A DNA stretch of 64,000 bases from Ornithodoros turicata (lineage: Eukaryota; Arthropoda; Arachnida; Ixodida; Argasidae). The notes beneath the pieces are model-generated. The model made no database searches. It was given only the letters and a program-made list of their open reading frames with translations, and was not told the origin of the DNA. The position numbers and the translations under genes are program-made. Of the stretch, positions 22,625 through 33,324 are shown piece after piece (position 1 is the stretch's first letter; every line of letters begins with the position of its first letter). The stretch is taken from NCBI RefSeq assembly GCF_037126465.1, contig NW_026999353.1, positions 1,178,001 through 1,242,000 on the forward strand, read 5' to 3'.

Positions 22625-23587
22625 ATCCCAGTAAACCAGAAATATCCCAGGGACGTCCCAGAAAAGTCTCAGACGTCACCTATGTCCAGGAAGTCCACCA
22701 GATGTTATTTGGACGTCCACAATGTGACAATGAAAATCGTCCGACATTGTATCTCCCAGGGACATCTGCAGGATGTAAAAAGAATTGCCCCACCGCGTTG
22801 CATTTTGCGCACATATCTGGGACACGTGACGCTTACTGGAGTGACGTAAGCAAAGCGAGAAACATTTAGGGTTTAGACCATTATTTGCAGAGCAATCACA
22901 TCATGGAAGATAGTTTGAACTAAAAACACAATGTTTGTGAGAAAGGGACGCAGGAAATATCAACGGTTATGCTTCGGCGTTGTTGGCACACGAACTAATT
23001 AGTTCCCAAGACGTCTTCACCGTTACAATCGTAGTTCACCGCGCTGTACACTTACTGAACGTACTCCTACAAGTCTCATTTCAGTATATGCTCCATCCAG
23101 TACGCCAAAAGAGGCCACCACAGGCCTCCGTAGGTAGTGCTCACTCGATATCACATATGTGTGTATGTGCGAGTGGAAACGGTCTCCCATAACAACAATG
23201 GGATACGCAAGGTCACGTGGCGTTGCCGATAGGTGCTGTATCCATAGCTACATACAGCGGTTGCATACCGCTCTCAAATAAAAGATGTCGATTATTCATC
23301 CAAAACCATTTCTAAAACGTGGACAGATAACAAAAACTGAATAATAATGCATAGTGCTCAGCATACAAGCTAATTTGATATGAAACGGTAAACGTCCCAT
23401 TCACATCCAGATATCCAACAGAGACGTTCATAGGATGTCCCCCGGATTGCAAAATGAGGAAGAAAGTCTGTTCCCAGGGACCTCGCACGGACGTAAACGG
23501 GACGTTCACGAACATCCCTGGGATATCCAAATGTCAAATTCAGTTCTTCCCCAGGATATCCTTGGGACATATTTGGTTTACTGGGAT
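22625..23587. mobile_element. TIR element with ATCCCAGTAAACC ends
   Basis: The left end ATCCCAGTAAACCAGAAAT and the reverse-complemented right end ATCCCAGTAAACCAAATAT are inverted repeats of about 30 bp. The subterminal regions on both sides are full of GGGACGTCC / GGATATCC palindromic words. No transposase is seen. The target duplication is ambiguous because the end is palindromic with its flank. A single related end is present at 62615-62660. Confidence 0.7.
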
Positions 23588-23880
23588 AAAACCTGTTGTG
23601 ATTTTCTGTAGGCATTGACGGTGGCTGGTTGTTATCGGGTATATCAACGTCGGTAGCATTTTTCACAAAATTAGCGAAAAAATCACTAAACATTCTACAA
23701 ACTTTTGTGGGATCAGTTATTGTACCATTAACTCTATATTTTAAAGAAATGACGTTCACTACCATTTCGCACCTTTCTACTTAAAGCGTAATTAAATGTA
23801 TTCGACAGCCTTTTCGGGTGATTTCTAGATTCAGCTATCCTAAGTAAAAAATAGCTTAATTAGCCTTTTCTCCACAAGTT
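23588..23880 (-). pseudogene. LINE ORF2 fragment (linker between EN and RT)
   Basis: Minus-strand translation gives RIAESRNHPKRLSNTFNYAL then DPTKVCRMFSDFFANFVKNA, a pattern common in the region between endonuclease and reverse transcriptase of CR1/L2-type LINEs (nascent-strand linker with a 'K-A-M-F-x-D-F-F' helix). It is cut off at 23588 by the TIR element. Confidence 0.55.
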
Positions 23881-25880
23881 GCTGAGCATATTATTATATT
23901 TCACAGTTTATGTTGATCGTGTTATGTTGTTTGTGGTTATTTCCTTACGTCTGCACTATTCGCTTAATAAGAAATTGATTAATTAAAAGTTGCATCATGT
24001 TGGAACAAAGCATATGCAACTTACAGATTCCATGTTATGCTTGAAAGTTCCCGCTGTGATAGTGAGAAAATTGTTAGTGTCGCAATAATGGTGATCACTT
24101 CTCAGGCTTGTGATAACGAAACTTGTAAGTTTGACTGTAATCGTATTCGATTTCTTCTTTACCTAAATGCGGTGGCCTTTGTTCTGGATTTTATATCCTC
24201 TTCTGTTTGCGTCGTCTTTCTGTGTTCCCCTGGTCCTTCAGGGTCTCTGCTGTACACATTTAATTACATCTATCAGCACTTGTAATTTTAATTGGAATTA
24301 AACTACTATCCCACTATTAACTACCCCACTAATAATAGTGACACAATGAGGTTGCTCACGTATAGGAATCATAGACTTTTTTTATAATAAAACTTGGAAT
24401 TTTGATTGTTATCATATGTTATGTTATCATTGTTATCATATGTTATCAAATATCAAGAATATGTTCTTTGATTAAATGTGCTACCACATTTTAATTCTGA
24501 TTCGATGAAAACTTGTGTGTATGATAAATATTAATAAAAATACTGTGTTTGGTTCTTTCTTTCTTTCTGTGTGATACCTCTTCAATGCTATTGCATCATA
24601 CCTGTAATGAGTACGTGTATTCTTTACTACGTGAATTGTATTGCCTTGTGTTTCCTCTGTTTCAAATTGTGAAGGGTTTTCGGCTGGGGTTTTCCCCTTC
24701 ACAGTTGGCATTACAATTTCCAGCACCACTGGGTTTAATAAATGTATTTCCAGTTGTACTTTTGTGTATGACTGTCTGGAAAAATCGCGAAAGAAGTCGG
24801 CCCAGTCGGAAAAATGTGTGACGGTATGCACACGGGCAGCCCTCCGCCCACGCGCCACCCACTGCGCGCTGGAAAAAAATCGTGAGTGGAGTCTGCCCAG
24901 GGGTCAATAAACGCTCCTACCACGATGCGCTTTTCCCAGGGCCTTTATTTATACTACTGGCATCGCAATCCAAGAAATCCTTGAAGTCGCCGATAAACTG
25001 ACTAATTAGAGTTACCTTGACGCGCATTATGACTTGACCGGTTTGACGGCCACGGAATAGAAACCGAAACCTAAGTAGGCTATAGTTACAGAGCTGTGTG
25101 AGTTTACAATAATACATCGAAGCTATAAAACATTCAATATATGACCCAGTATTACTTTAATCGCTTTTTAGCACGTTTCACATGTCTTTCTTTGGAACAC
25201 TCACTGAAGAAACGACAAACATGAAGTAAAAACATCGTTCAGATTTCTTCCGCTAAAACCACCTGTGGTCTCTGAAAGCGGTTTTAAATTTTGCTCTTAG
25301 CTTCTCTCTCCTCTTTTGTGGTAAACTGTCAACGGAATAACACTATGCATCTTGATGTTCCTTCCTTTGTAGTATCCCGTTAAAAATAACATTGTTCGCA
25401 TTATAAAAATAGAATAAATTTCATTTTATTATCTATGTGTGATTGTTTATTCGTGATTTCCAATTGTTCTATTAATAGTATATTACTAATAATTCCACGT
25501 ATACGTATGGAGCCCAAGATGTCGTTCTAACTGTGAACACGGTAACAGAGTGTTCTCTCCTAATCTGTTCACTCTAGAAATGCTCGTTTCATAAGCAAAA
25601 TACGCTCTAAAAGCCCTACCATACGCTCTCAAGCCCATACGTGATTTTATGTTTCGGCAATAATTATCAATATTATATCATTATATTATCGGCTCGATGT
25701 TCGCTACTCTGCCTGTTTATGCACTCGATGTTCCTTTTTTTTTTCACTTTAACGAGGGATATTTGATTAGCTCATTAATGAATGGCTCGTGATTCAGTGG
25801 GATCCACTCCTGAATGAGGCTGGCATTCAGCCTTATGCAGGCTACAGCAGCGTTGCACAAACTATATATATAGAACAAAT
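23881..25880. other. Gene-poor, AT-rich stretch
   Basis: No supported gene. A minus-strand frame at 24481-24858 (MARGRRAARV..., with WADFFRDFSRQSY) is open for 125 codons and overlaps open plus-strand frames, so it may be an old repeat. Tetranucleotide TTTC repeats lie at about 24556. Confidence 0.3.
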
Positions 25881-26166
25881 AGGTTAAAATATATCAGACG
25901 GCTACGAAGTTGAATAAAAGTGAACTAATAAGACTTGGACTACAGATTACAGGAACGTTAACAAAAACTAATTTATTTAATGGGCAATTTAACACATAGA
26001 TTAAAAAAAGAATGGTCGACGTTTCGACAGTGGCACTGTCTTCGTCCAGTGCCACTGTCGAAACGTCGACCATTCTTTTTTTAATCTATGTGTTAAATTG
26101 CCCATTAAATAAATTAGTTTTTGTTAACGTTCCTGTAATCTGTAGTCCAAGTCCTATTATTTCACT

Positions 26167-26200
<34 letters not shown>
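25870..26200. mobile_element. Penelope-like terminal palindrome 1 with (TA)n
   Basis: Inverted arms of about 120 bp meet at 26030-26045. The inner ends are AATGGTCGACGTTTCGACAG and its complement. The arm sequence GACAGTGCCACTGTCGAAACGTC contains the stem II and GAAA-CGUC part of a hammerhead ribozyme, but the left core is cut by the junction (GGACGAA instead of CUGACGA). The block ends in (TA)n at 26170-26200. Head-to-head partial LTR copies are typical of Penelope-like elements. Confidence 0.6.
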
Positions 26201-26204
<4 letters not shown>

Positions 26205-26209
26205 GAGGT

Positions 26210-26464
26210 AAAAGGATTATCAAACGGCCACGAAGTTTTACAGAAGTTCAAAAAAAGACGCGGAAACAGATTTTAGGGAAGTTAAAAACACTAGTTTATT
26301 ACATGAGGAGACGTTAAAAAGTAAAATGGGCAAGGGGTCGACGTTTCGACAGTGGCACTGTCGAAACGTCGACCCCTTGCCCATTTTACTTTTTAACGTC
26401 TCCTCATGTAATAAACTAGTGTTTTTAACTTCCCTAATATCTGTTTCCGCGTCTTTTTTTGAAC

Positions 26465-26502
<38 letters not shown>

Positions 26503-26505
26503 GCT
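26210..26505. mobile_element. Penelope-like terminal palindrome 2 with (TA)n
   Basis: The same architecture as the preceding block with different arms: GGCAAGGGGTCGACGTTTCG and its inverse meet at about 26358. Arms extend about 130 bp each way (GACGTTAAAAAGTAAAATGG and inverse). The hammerhead stem II palindrome is at the centre. A (TA)n tract follows at 26467-26502. Confidence 0.6.
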
Positions 26506-26629
26506 ACAAAATTTAGGTTCGAACGACCAGGATGTTGAATATAGATAGGGGAGAAAAGACACCAGAGACTGAAGTAGGGAGTAGGGGAAAGTTATTTATT
26601 AAGTTGGCATTTAAACTAAGGGTCTGGGG

Positions 26630-26672
26630 AAGTCTACGTTTCGGCGGAAGCTCCGCCTTCTTCGGGACTGAG
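26630..26672 (-). ncRNA. Hammerhead-like ribozyme motif (left arm)
   Basis: Minus strand: AGTC, CCGAAGA, stem II GGCGG/CCGCC with an AGCTT loop, GAAA, CGTA, GACT. Stem I forms from AGTC with GACT. The first core strand deviates (CCGAAGA for CUGANGA), so activity is doubtful. Confidence 0.5.
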
Positions 26673-27032
26673 ACGAAAATCTATGTACAAGGTCTTTTAA
26701 AAGGTTACAAAAGTGTCGTCACAGTTGGTACAATTCCACTGCGAGGCAGTCGTCAGTGGGTCATGTTCTGGAAGATTCCGGAAGGTTCCTGGGTCATCGG
26801 CCGGGGAGATTACGTGTCAGAGCCTTGGTCGCGCTCGTTGAAAACCTGTTGTCCGGGGTGTTCTTAGAGTCATTGTGTCCAGCTGTAAAGAAAAGAAGAA
26901 AAGAGGCAGCGCTGCCTCTTTTCTTCATTTCTGAAGAACATGACCCGCTGACGACTGCCTCGCAGTGGAATTGTACCAACTGTGACGACACTTTTGTAAC
27001 CTTTTAAAAGACCTTGTACATAGATTTTCGTC

Positions 27033-27075
27033 TCAGTCCCGAAGAAGGCGGAGCTTCCGCCGAAACGTAGACTTC
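27033..27075 (+). ncRNA. Hammerhead-like ribozyme motif (right arm)
   Basis: The plus-strand mirror of the left-arm motif: AGTC, CCGAAGA, GGCGG-AGCTT-CCGCC, GAAA, CGTA, GACT. The cleavage triplet would be GUA, and stem III would be only the ACGU palindrome. The U-to-C change in the first core strand may impair it. Confidence 0.5.
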
Positions 27076-27190
27076 CCCAGACCCTTAGTTTAAATGCCAA
27101 CTTAATAAATAACTTTCCTCTACTCCCTACTTCAGTCTCTGGTGTCTTTTCTCCCCTATCTATATATATATATATATATATATATATCAG

Positions 27191-28540
27191 GGACGTCGCC
27201 GCAGTTATCTCCTCGAGACGTCTTCTCTCGGCTGGTGCGAATAGCCCCGGTTGCAGGGGCACGCTAGTGCAGTTGGGCCCAATCTCCTTACCCAGGGTCA
27301 CCACTAAGCACATTCTTTCCACTTGCACTGGACTGCACTATTTTGGACTCCACACAAGACGGGTTTTCGGGAGCTGCACTTTCCAGCTGAAAGGAACTTT
27401 ACTAGTAATGTCTTTCTTTTCAACAGGAAAGTGCAGCACGCAATAACCCAGTTCAGATCTGGTGCAGGAGGTGCAAGCAAAAAGAATGCACGCTGTTGGG
27501 CTGGATGACCCGTCTATTTGCATTGGGGATGCACACGACTCGTAAGGCTCAATTCTGGGCCGCGACAACCCGCTTACTTCCACAGTAGTCGTGTGCGCCT
27601 GCCAGCGCTGCTTATTTCCAGCGTAAGTCTTCATGGGAACGGAAGTTTCTATTCTTCCTTGACACGTGTATACGGATCGACATGCTTTACCGAACGCCAC
27701 CACTCCCAACTCAATCGGAGAGACGAGCAATGCGCGCGGAAACAGCGCCGAAGCGTTTATTTTCAACTCAAATTACAATGCGTGTCACGCGGCGCTGGTG
27801 CCGTCGAACTGCACGAGTCTTACGTTCTTGAGTAATGGCTTCTTTGCTCTACACGGCGATATCAAAATGAATCGTGCATGACACGCAGTTACAGAGCTAT
27901 GAACGTTACAAGGGCGACATGTTTTCGTTGCAAGCGGTTTTAGGCTGTGTACCCCCCTACTCAAAATGAAAGGCTTTTCAAGCCAAAAATGTCGAAAAGG
28001 CGGCTGCGATGTGCTTCCAGTTGATGTACTGGCAAGGATAGAATAGTACTGCTTACTGTGAATAACGTCGTCCAACAGACCGGTGGACAACCTACAGCCA
28101 CACCGTCAGTTAGGGAATTCCTGAAACTGAAACTGTAGTACTTGCGCAACACGTTGTTGAGTCATGGAGCGAGAACGTCGGGACGAGCTGGACTGGGTAG
28201 GAGGAAGACGATACTGCTATCTTAACGTTAACGCTTCATTCGCAGGCTCGTACCACTCAATTCATACCGCCATAGAGGAAAGAAAGGAAGTAAAGCTGGT
28301 AAAGCGGCTTGTATGGACATCCGCTCACAGCTGTGGCTAAACACGAGCAAGCAACCAAAAACCTGCAACTGCAGCACTCGAAAACGGAACCAAAACGAGC
28401 TACTGGTTGGGCCAAGTTTCGCCTATTTACAAAGTAATAATACACTTTTAATGTTTCAAACAAAACTAAATGGAATAAATAGGACAACTGGCTCAGGGGT
28501 GGGTACTTGAAAACGAGCGAATTATACCATGGTGACGAGA
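27191..28540. other. No gene recognised
   Basis: Frames are open on both strands at 27338-27835 without recognisable product. Probably an old repeat. AGGTGCAAGC-type words near 27475 are shared with the Harbinger end at 30040. Confidence 0.3.
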
Positions 28541-28890
28541 GATTACACTGAGTGAAGGAAAAACGGGTAGGAACACTTTATTACAATTAAGATGAACAAT
28601 GCTTTCATGCAGAGTTTGCACTTCATCAGGCTGCTCTTCATCGCTGCTCTTCATCAGAGGTAGCAAGCGAGCTGGTGGTATAGATCGGGTTTTAAGTTAT
28701 GAATAATTACCATGGTGACTGGCCCCAAAGCAGTCTTGGAAGTCAGAAGCCAAGAGCATCCAAGCCAAAGCTCCTGGCGGGTTGCATGTGGTTGCATGTG
28801 TGTTGTCACCCGTCTGACTTCTGCGTCCGTTGAAGTATTCCGCATTTGGTCAGCGGTTTGGTATTGTATCGATGATGCCATCCGTGACAT
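28541..28890 (-). mobile_element. Possible Penelope-like 3' end with hammerhead-like motif
   Basis: A minus-strand frame ends at TGA-type stops near 28654 (…HNLKPDLYHQLACYL). It is followed by CTGATGA, a GUGCA/UGCAU stem II, then GAAAGC, then an A/T-rich tail. CUGAUGA and GAAA sit in hammerhead positions, but the base after GAAA is G, not C. The frame is not recognisable as a GIY-YIG domain. Confidence 0.3.
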
Positions 28891-30021
28891 GCCTGGTCAC
28901 AATCCCACACGCCGACGTGAGGCGTAAATGCCAACTCGAAGACTGTACGGTGTCAGCGTTGAGGATGGCGATCGCCGAGTCGAGCATGATAATGTAAGGT
29001 TTCAGGTATGTATCCCGTGTTGGTTTAGTAATGCACTCTTCATAGTGATTTGTGACTCCCCATTTACTGTGGCTGTCCTCAGATCCTTGACGGGGATTTT
29101 AATGAGTATGCTGAATTTAACGACGGCGACCAAATCCCCAACATGTCGTGCGTTCGAGTGATCCGCCCAGGTCCATCACCTGCATCATCCACGTCAAACA
29201 ATTTAAGTTGCCCGTAACACTAACTGACGTAAAATAACTTTGCTACTGCACTACACGCTTCCGTTTAGTTTTTATTTATGTCGTTAGTGTATGACAACTA
29301 TACTTCCGGTACTTTACTAGTTTCGTTCCCTTTAGTCTTCGGCCAGGTTCTGGGAGTTCATACGAAATTCACGTATCCGTAACCGTTTTAGCGGGCGTTG
29401 GAAGTGCTCAGGCCAGGACATTTGCTGTGCTTAGATACAAAACTAGGGGACCAATTAAAAAAAAAAAAACGAGTGCAACTTTACCCCTAATTGAGTGAGA
29501 AACAGGTACTACTACACAAGTAGCGACTGTTTCTTACTCAAGTAGCACTGGTTTTTCTTTTATCGCTCGATTTAAATATAATTTGCGGACACGTTAGAGC
29601 AAACACATGTATATACAGGGTGTATGCTATAAAAGGTCAGTCACATTTTCGTTGCAAGAAGTGATACCTCCTTGATGCTATACCTCTATCACGAAAAGAC
29701 TTCCTCTGCCTCAAAGTGAATAATTTATGCTAGAGGAACCTACGAAACGATTGTGGTTACCTAGCACTGTCTAACAAAATAAATATGACCATGCAAACTT
29801 TCACCGCCATCCATAGGTATTGCGCATAGGAAACACATGGAGACGAAAGTTTCCGTGGCAGCCAGGGCATTCAATTAACGATGTTTCAACTTTCCTTCTT
29901 CAAACAAACTTCAGTTCCGACCGGTGCCGAGAACAGCGCGAATCTTACCTTATCTACAAATTCCAATCTATCATAAACGAGGACCCTGGTGTACTGTCAA
30001 CAATAAGAAACTTATCTGCTT
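28891..30021. other. No gene recognised; one element end
   Basis: A single TACAGGGTGTATGCTATAAA word at 29616-29635 looks like one end of a CAGGGTG-type element whose partner is not found. The (A)n run at about 29457 is another possible retroposon tail. Confidence 0.3.
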
Positions 30022-30792
30022 AGATAGTAGGTGCGTTCTTTTCGCTTGCACCTCCTTGCACCCAGCAAACCGGTTCGGAGGGTGCAGCACCTTTTCATTC
30101 TTTTCGTCCCCTCCTCGGCGCACTCTTGCCCCGCCCGCGTTCTTTTCGTAGTTCCCTCTGCCCCAGTTTCACGTTGAACCCAAAAACCTCTGCACCTTCC
30201 CGTACGTGGGTGAAAAAGTGTGGAAGCAGACGACATCGTGAAATGGCTGCGACGTCGGTCTTCGAAATCTGGCCCCTGCTCGATGGGTAGAACTCGGAGG
30301 CCTCGTACATGTCGGCAAGTTGCTGGACACGGCGTGAAGACAGTCGGAACAAACGTTTGTACTCGAATTCCATGTACTTCGGCACGACAGTTTCATAATA
30401 CAGAGGAATTCGACAGCATTCATGCCTCTCGAGAACTTTGATTGTAGCACAAACCAAGCGCGATTCATAACACTCGTCTTCTGAGTCCGAAATCAACTAG
30501 CTCCATAAAGGCCGCCAGACTCCCGTTACACGCCATTACCGTCACAAGAACCAGAAGAATGTGGGACTGCGCGACGAACAAAACTCCACGCTCTACGAAA
30601 ACTCAAAACTACGCAGCTACAGCCCTGCTTCGTAGCAGACGACAGCCCGTTGTCACTGTCATGTGATTGCATTCTTTTCAAGGGTTTAGTCCCTTTGCAC
30701 CTTTCACTAAACTAGTTTTCGCGGTCTTTCCAACCCAGAAAACCGGGGATTTAGGTGCAGCACTTTTTTTGCCGAAAAGAACGCACCTAGTG
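30022..30792 (-). mobile_element. PIF/Harbinger-like element, deletion derivative
   Basis: The ends are inverted: TAGGTGCGTTCTTTTCG at the left and CGAAAAGAACGCACCTA at the right, bordered by TAG/TA-type triplets as expected for Harbinger's 3-bp target sites. The word TTCTTTTCG repeats inside the left end (30032, 30097, 30140), which looks like subterminal transposase-binding sites. The minus strand carries the start of a transposase-like protein. The rest is missing. Confidence 0.6.
30095..30496 (-). pseudogene. Harbinger/HARBI1-like nuclease N-terminus, truncated
   Basis: The frame starts MISDSEDECYESR and contains YYETVVPKYMEFEYKRLFRLS, matching the N-terminal helical region of HARBI1-like DDE nucleases ('F...FRLS/R' before the catalytic core). 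After about residue 75 the frame changes character and ends in a basic tail formed from the element's end. No DDE motif is present, so it cannot be an active nuclease. The assignment rests on this short motif plus the flanking terminal repeats. Confidence 0.45.
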
Positions 30793-31150
30793 TACTGCTG
30801 CTTGTTCCCCTTTTCTTTGCAGAACAACAGTCCGCAGCCCTTGGATTTCATCCCACCTCCCCGGACGATGACCTCTTCACCGGACATGACTCAACCACTT
30901 CCTTGTACTTGACCTGCTGACGGCCGCCAGGTGGCGGGACCCCCCGATTGTGACGTCATTGTAGCACTGTATAAAACTCCAAGTGTCATTTGTCATTCTT
31001 CAGTCCTGACGAAGGCGGAGCTTCCGCCGCAACGTTGACTTCCCCCTTAACTTTCCACTAGTAAATAAATAACTCCCCCTTTTTCTACTTCCTACATCTT
31101 CGTTGTCTGCCTCATATTTTGTTAGTACCTATATATATATATATACGCAT
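30793..31150 (+). mobile_element. Penelope-like 3' end with hammerhead and (TA)n
   Basis: A plus-strand fragment holds a hammerhead motif, an AATAAATAACTCCCCC stretch and a (TA)n tract at 31130-31145. It is the same arrangement as the right arm of the palindrome at 26.5-27.2 kb, with clearly related sequence (GGCGGAGCTTCCGCCG). Confidence 0.6.
31002..31040 (+). ncRNA. Hammerhead ribozyme motif
   Basis: AGTC, CTGACGA (perfect CUGANGA), stem II GGCGG/CCGCC with AGCTT loop, GCAA (one change from GAAA), CGTT, GACT. Stem I pairs AGTC with GACT. The triplet before the predicted cut is GUU. The GAAA to GCAA change may reduce activity. Confidence 0.6.
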
Positions 31151-31184
31151 TATAAACAAGTAGATGACATTACTTGTTTATTCA

Positions 31185-31345
31185 ATGGCTGGCTGGCACT
31201 GGCTTGCACTGTGGCATTGAGAAGTGCTCAGTCACCCTCCCAGGTGTAGATCGCTCGCGGAGTGACCTCTGGTTTGCCAATTCCGAACGATGCGCAGCTA
31301 CCCAAAGCTGACGAGCCGCAAACACGGCGAAACACGTGCCCTCTG
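31185..31345 (-). repeat. Dispersed repeat (CACCCTCCCAGGTGTA family)
   Basis: GGCTTGCACTGTGGCATTGA followed by AGTGCTCAG, CACCCTCCCAGGTGTA, and GACCTCTGGTTTGCCA is shared almost word for word with 58920-59005. The minus-strand translation RAIYTWEG is common to both, suggesting part of a transposon reading frame or UTR. Confidence 0.6.
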
Positions 31346-31934
31346 GTGCTGTCGCTTCGTTCCATGAGTATATATATATATGATATAAATTTAACGCTAC
31401 GAATGTAGTGCGGTACGTGGACTGGACAAATCAAAAGCGGTAGTCCTCGTCAGCCGTGAATGTTGTCGAAAGGCTAATGATATCAATTTCCTTCGAAAGG
31501 GCTTCGTAAACAATTTGCGCAAGGGTTCGCACACATCCGTTTCCTACATATCACATCATTACTGTACAGGATATCCTGAAGGAAGGATATACTGGAAGGA
31601 TATCCTGAGCTATTACGTCTTAATGAAACGCAGTTTTCTTTTAAAGGAAACAGACTGCGCTATCTCACTACCGTTGTGTTCGGATAATTGGCGCAATATG
31701 GTTCAGAGCTTGGCCACGTGTGCTGTATAGAGACGCAGACCCGTACAGTAATTAATTACAAATAACTGAATTACTGTGATTACTTCCTGAATTACATTTT
31801 TTGGAGTTGTAACTGCAATTGGATTAACGAGTAACGCGTAACGCATTTTGAATATGAGAGAACTGATGTTCTGAAGGCTGGAACAACATAGAAAGGACAA
31901 ACACATACAAAGCCTCAAATTGTCTAAGAAATTA

Positions 31935-32080
31935 ACGATGAAAGATGGAAGTCACTGAAAAGGTTAGCAAGCTGTAGGACTCGAAGCCACATCTTCTAGA
32001 TTTTCGTTAATCAAGAGGATGTGGGTTTGAGTCCTACAGCTGGCTAACCTTTTCAGTGATTTCCAGATTTCATCCATTTC
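31935..32080. repeat. Inverted pair of SINE-like heads
   Basis: GATGAAAGATGGAAGTCACTGAAAAGG...CTGTAGGACTC on the left is inverted as GAGTCCTACAGCTGGCTAACC...TCAGTGATTTCC on the right, a hairpin of two tRNA-like repeat copies. Confidence 0.6.
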
Positions 32081-32149
32081 CACACATAAAGTCGGGTCTG
32101 TTCCACACGTTCTCATTTTTCTTCTTTTTTTCACAAAAGACACAGATTA

Positions 32150-32599
32150 CCCGAAACACTCGATTCAGATCGGTACATCCAGCAAACCGGTAGACAAGTA
32201 CGAAGTGCGTTGCCTCAGGACAAGAGCCACCGATACATCGAACTGTACATCGACCCGAAATATCGGCTCCTCTTGTCCTGGAGGAACTCTCTTCGTATCT
32301 TTAGGTGCAGATTTTTCACATTCGAATGTGGAAGGAGCAAAACTCTTTCGCCATGGGAAAAGGAGTTGGAATTGTGGGCATTGATCCGCACTTCAGAATC
32401 GTTAGGGTGTTTGAAAGACGTTCATTGTGTGCTCAAGGTGTTCATGAAGTTCAATGTTGAACTGCCCAGCAATGCATCAGTGGAGCGTCTGTTTTCCGTT
32501 GGAGGTCTTCTTATGAGAAGGAGATGCAGCAGTCTTACAGACAATAATTTTGAGAAGACCTTACTCTTGAAAGCCAATGGACTTTGCGAGCTGCATTGA
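32150..32599 (+). pseudogene. hAT transposase C-terminus
   Basis: Near its end, the open frame ending at the TGA at 32597-32599 has LPSNASVERLFSVGGLLM, then LTDNNFEKTLLLKAN. This is the hAT dimerisation domain (SxxxERxFSxxG...Rx.L...x...LxLK.N). Only this C-terminal portion is left, with no DDE catalytic core or BED finger. The upstream half (KYRLLLSW...) fits the insertion region poorly. Confidence 0.75.
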
Positions 32600-33324
32600 T
32601 GAGCTCCACTTTGTTCACATACGTGAAGAAAGAAAAACTGTGATGTTCAGTGTGTCCTTAAAATGGCAAAACAATTCTCCTTGTGTAAGACTTCTCTAAC
32701 TCGCTTTTTTTTCCCGCAAGCACAACTACCGCCATCGTTCAGAACATGTGCATTAAGTGTGTATACTTCAAATCTAGCGCGCTGGAGTCAACTTTGTGAT
32801 TGCCGTGCTCTACTGTTGTCCCGTCGTCAGGAGGTCGACGTCGCCACATTGATGGTGGTCTTTGTTGGCGATGCAAGAAGAGCAGGCACGTGCGTACATG
32901 ATCCTTCGAAAGCCCTCAGTCGTCGAAATCTTTCAGCTTGGCAACAAAGTCCCCTTATCACTAGCGGCTGTGAGTCAGAAGCCGCTTATTCTTGTAGACC
33001 GCACTCAGTGCGACAACAAAGCTGTCGACCAGCTGGCGAACAGCACCAAAATGGCGCGCACCAGATGCCTGAGTTGCGGCATCTGCTTGGATTCGGGCTT
33101 TGCGGGCGGCGCAACGACGACGCTGACGTCAAAATAGGCTCCGACTATGGGGCGGCGAAAGATCGGTTCTGGATGGTCAAACTCTCCCTGTAAATGGCTC
33201 TGTCTGTCGCACAGGGATGTCATCCAATGCATTGCTCCGTAGAGGAAACCGTGCTGGGCGAACGCAATGCATCCCGGACAGGTCCTGGTCGCACGTCACA
33301 GCAAACGTCACGGCACATGTGACC
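32600..33324. other. No gene recognised
   Basis: A plus-strand frame at 32663-33193 is open for 176 codons, but frames on the other strand are also open and no domain is visible. The GC content rises here. Confidence 0.3.

Larger units (their letters stand above)
26535..27190. mobile_element. Penelope-like terminal palindrome 3 with (TA)n
   Basis: Left arm 26535-26765 and right arm 26937-27165 are inverted copies (GGGGAGAAAAGACACCAGAG at the outer edge, GACTGCCTCGCAGTGG at the inner edge). The ~170 bp centre has a plus-strand open frame ending in NCTNCDDTFVTF and a stop just before the 3'UTR-like arm. It is probably the C-terminus of the element's protein. Each arm carries a hammerhead-like motif. 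A (TA)n tract follows at 27163-27188. Confidence 0.65.

Noticed and set aside
22324..22869. 181-codon plus-strand protein
   Set aside because: It crosses the left terminus of the TIR element and changes composition there. It is a composite of unrelated sequence.
26870..27328. 152-codon minus-strand frame
   Set aside because: It spans a Penelope terminal arm and the (TA)n tract (IYIYIY run), so it is not a gene.
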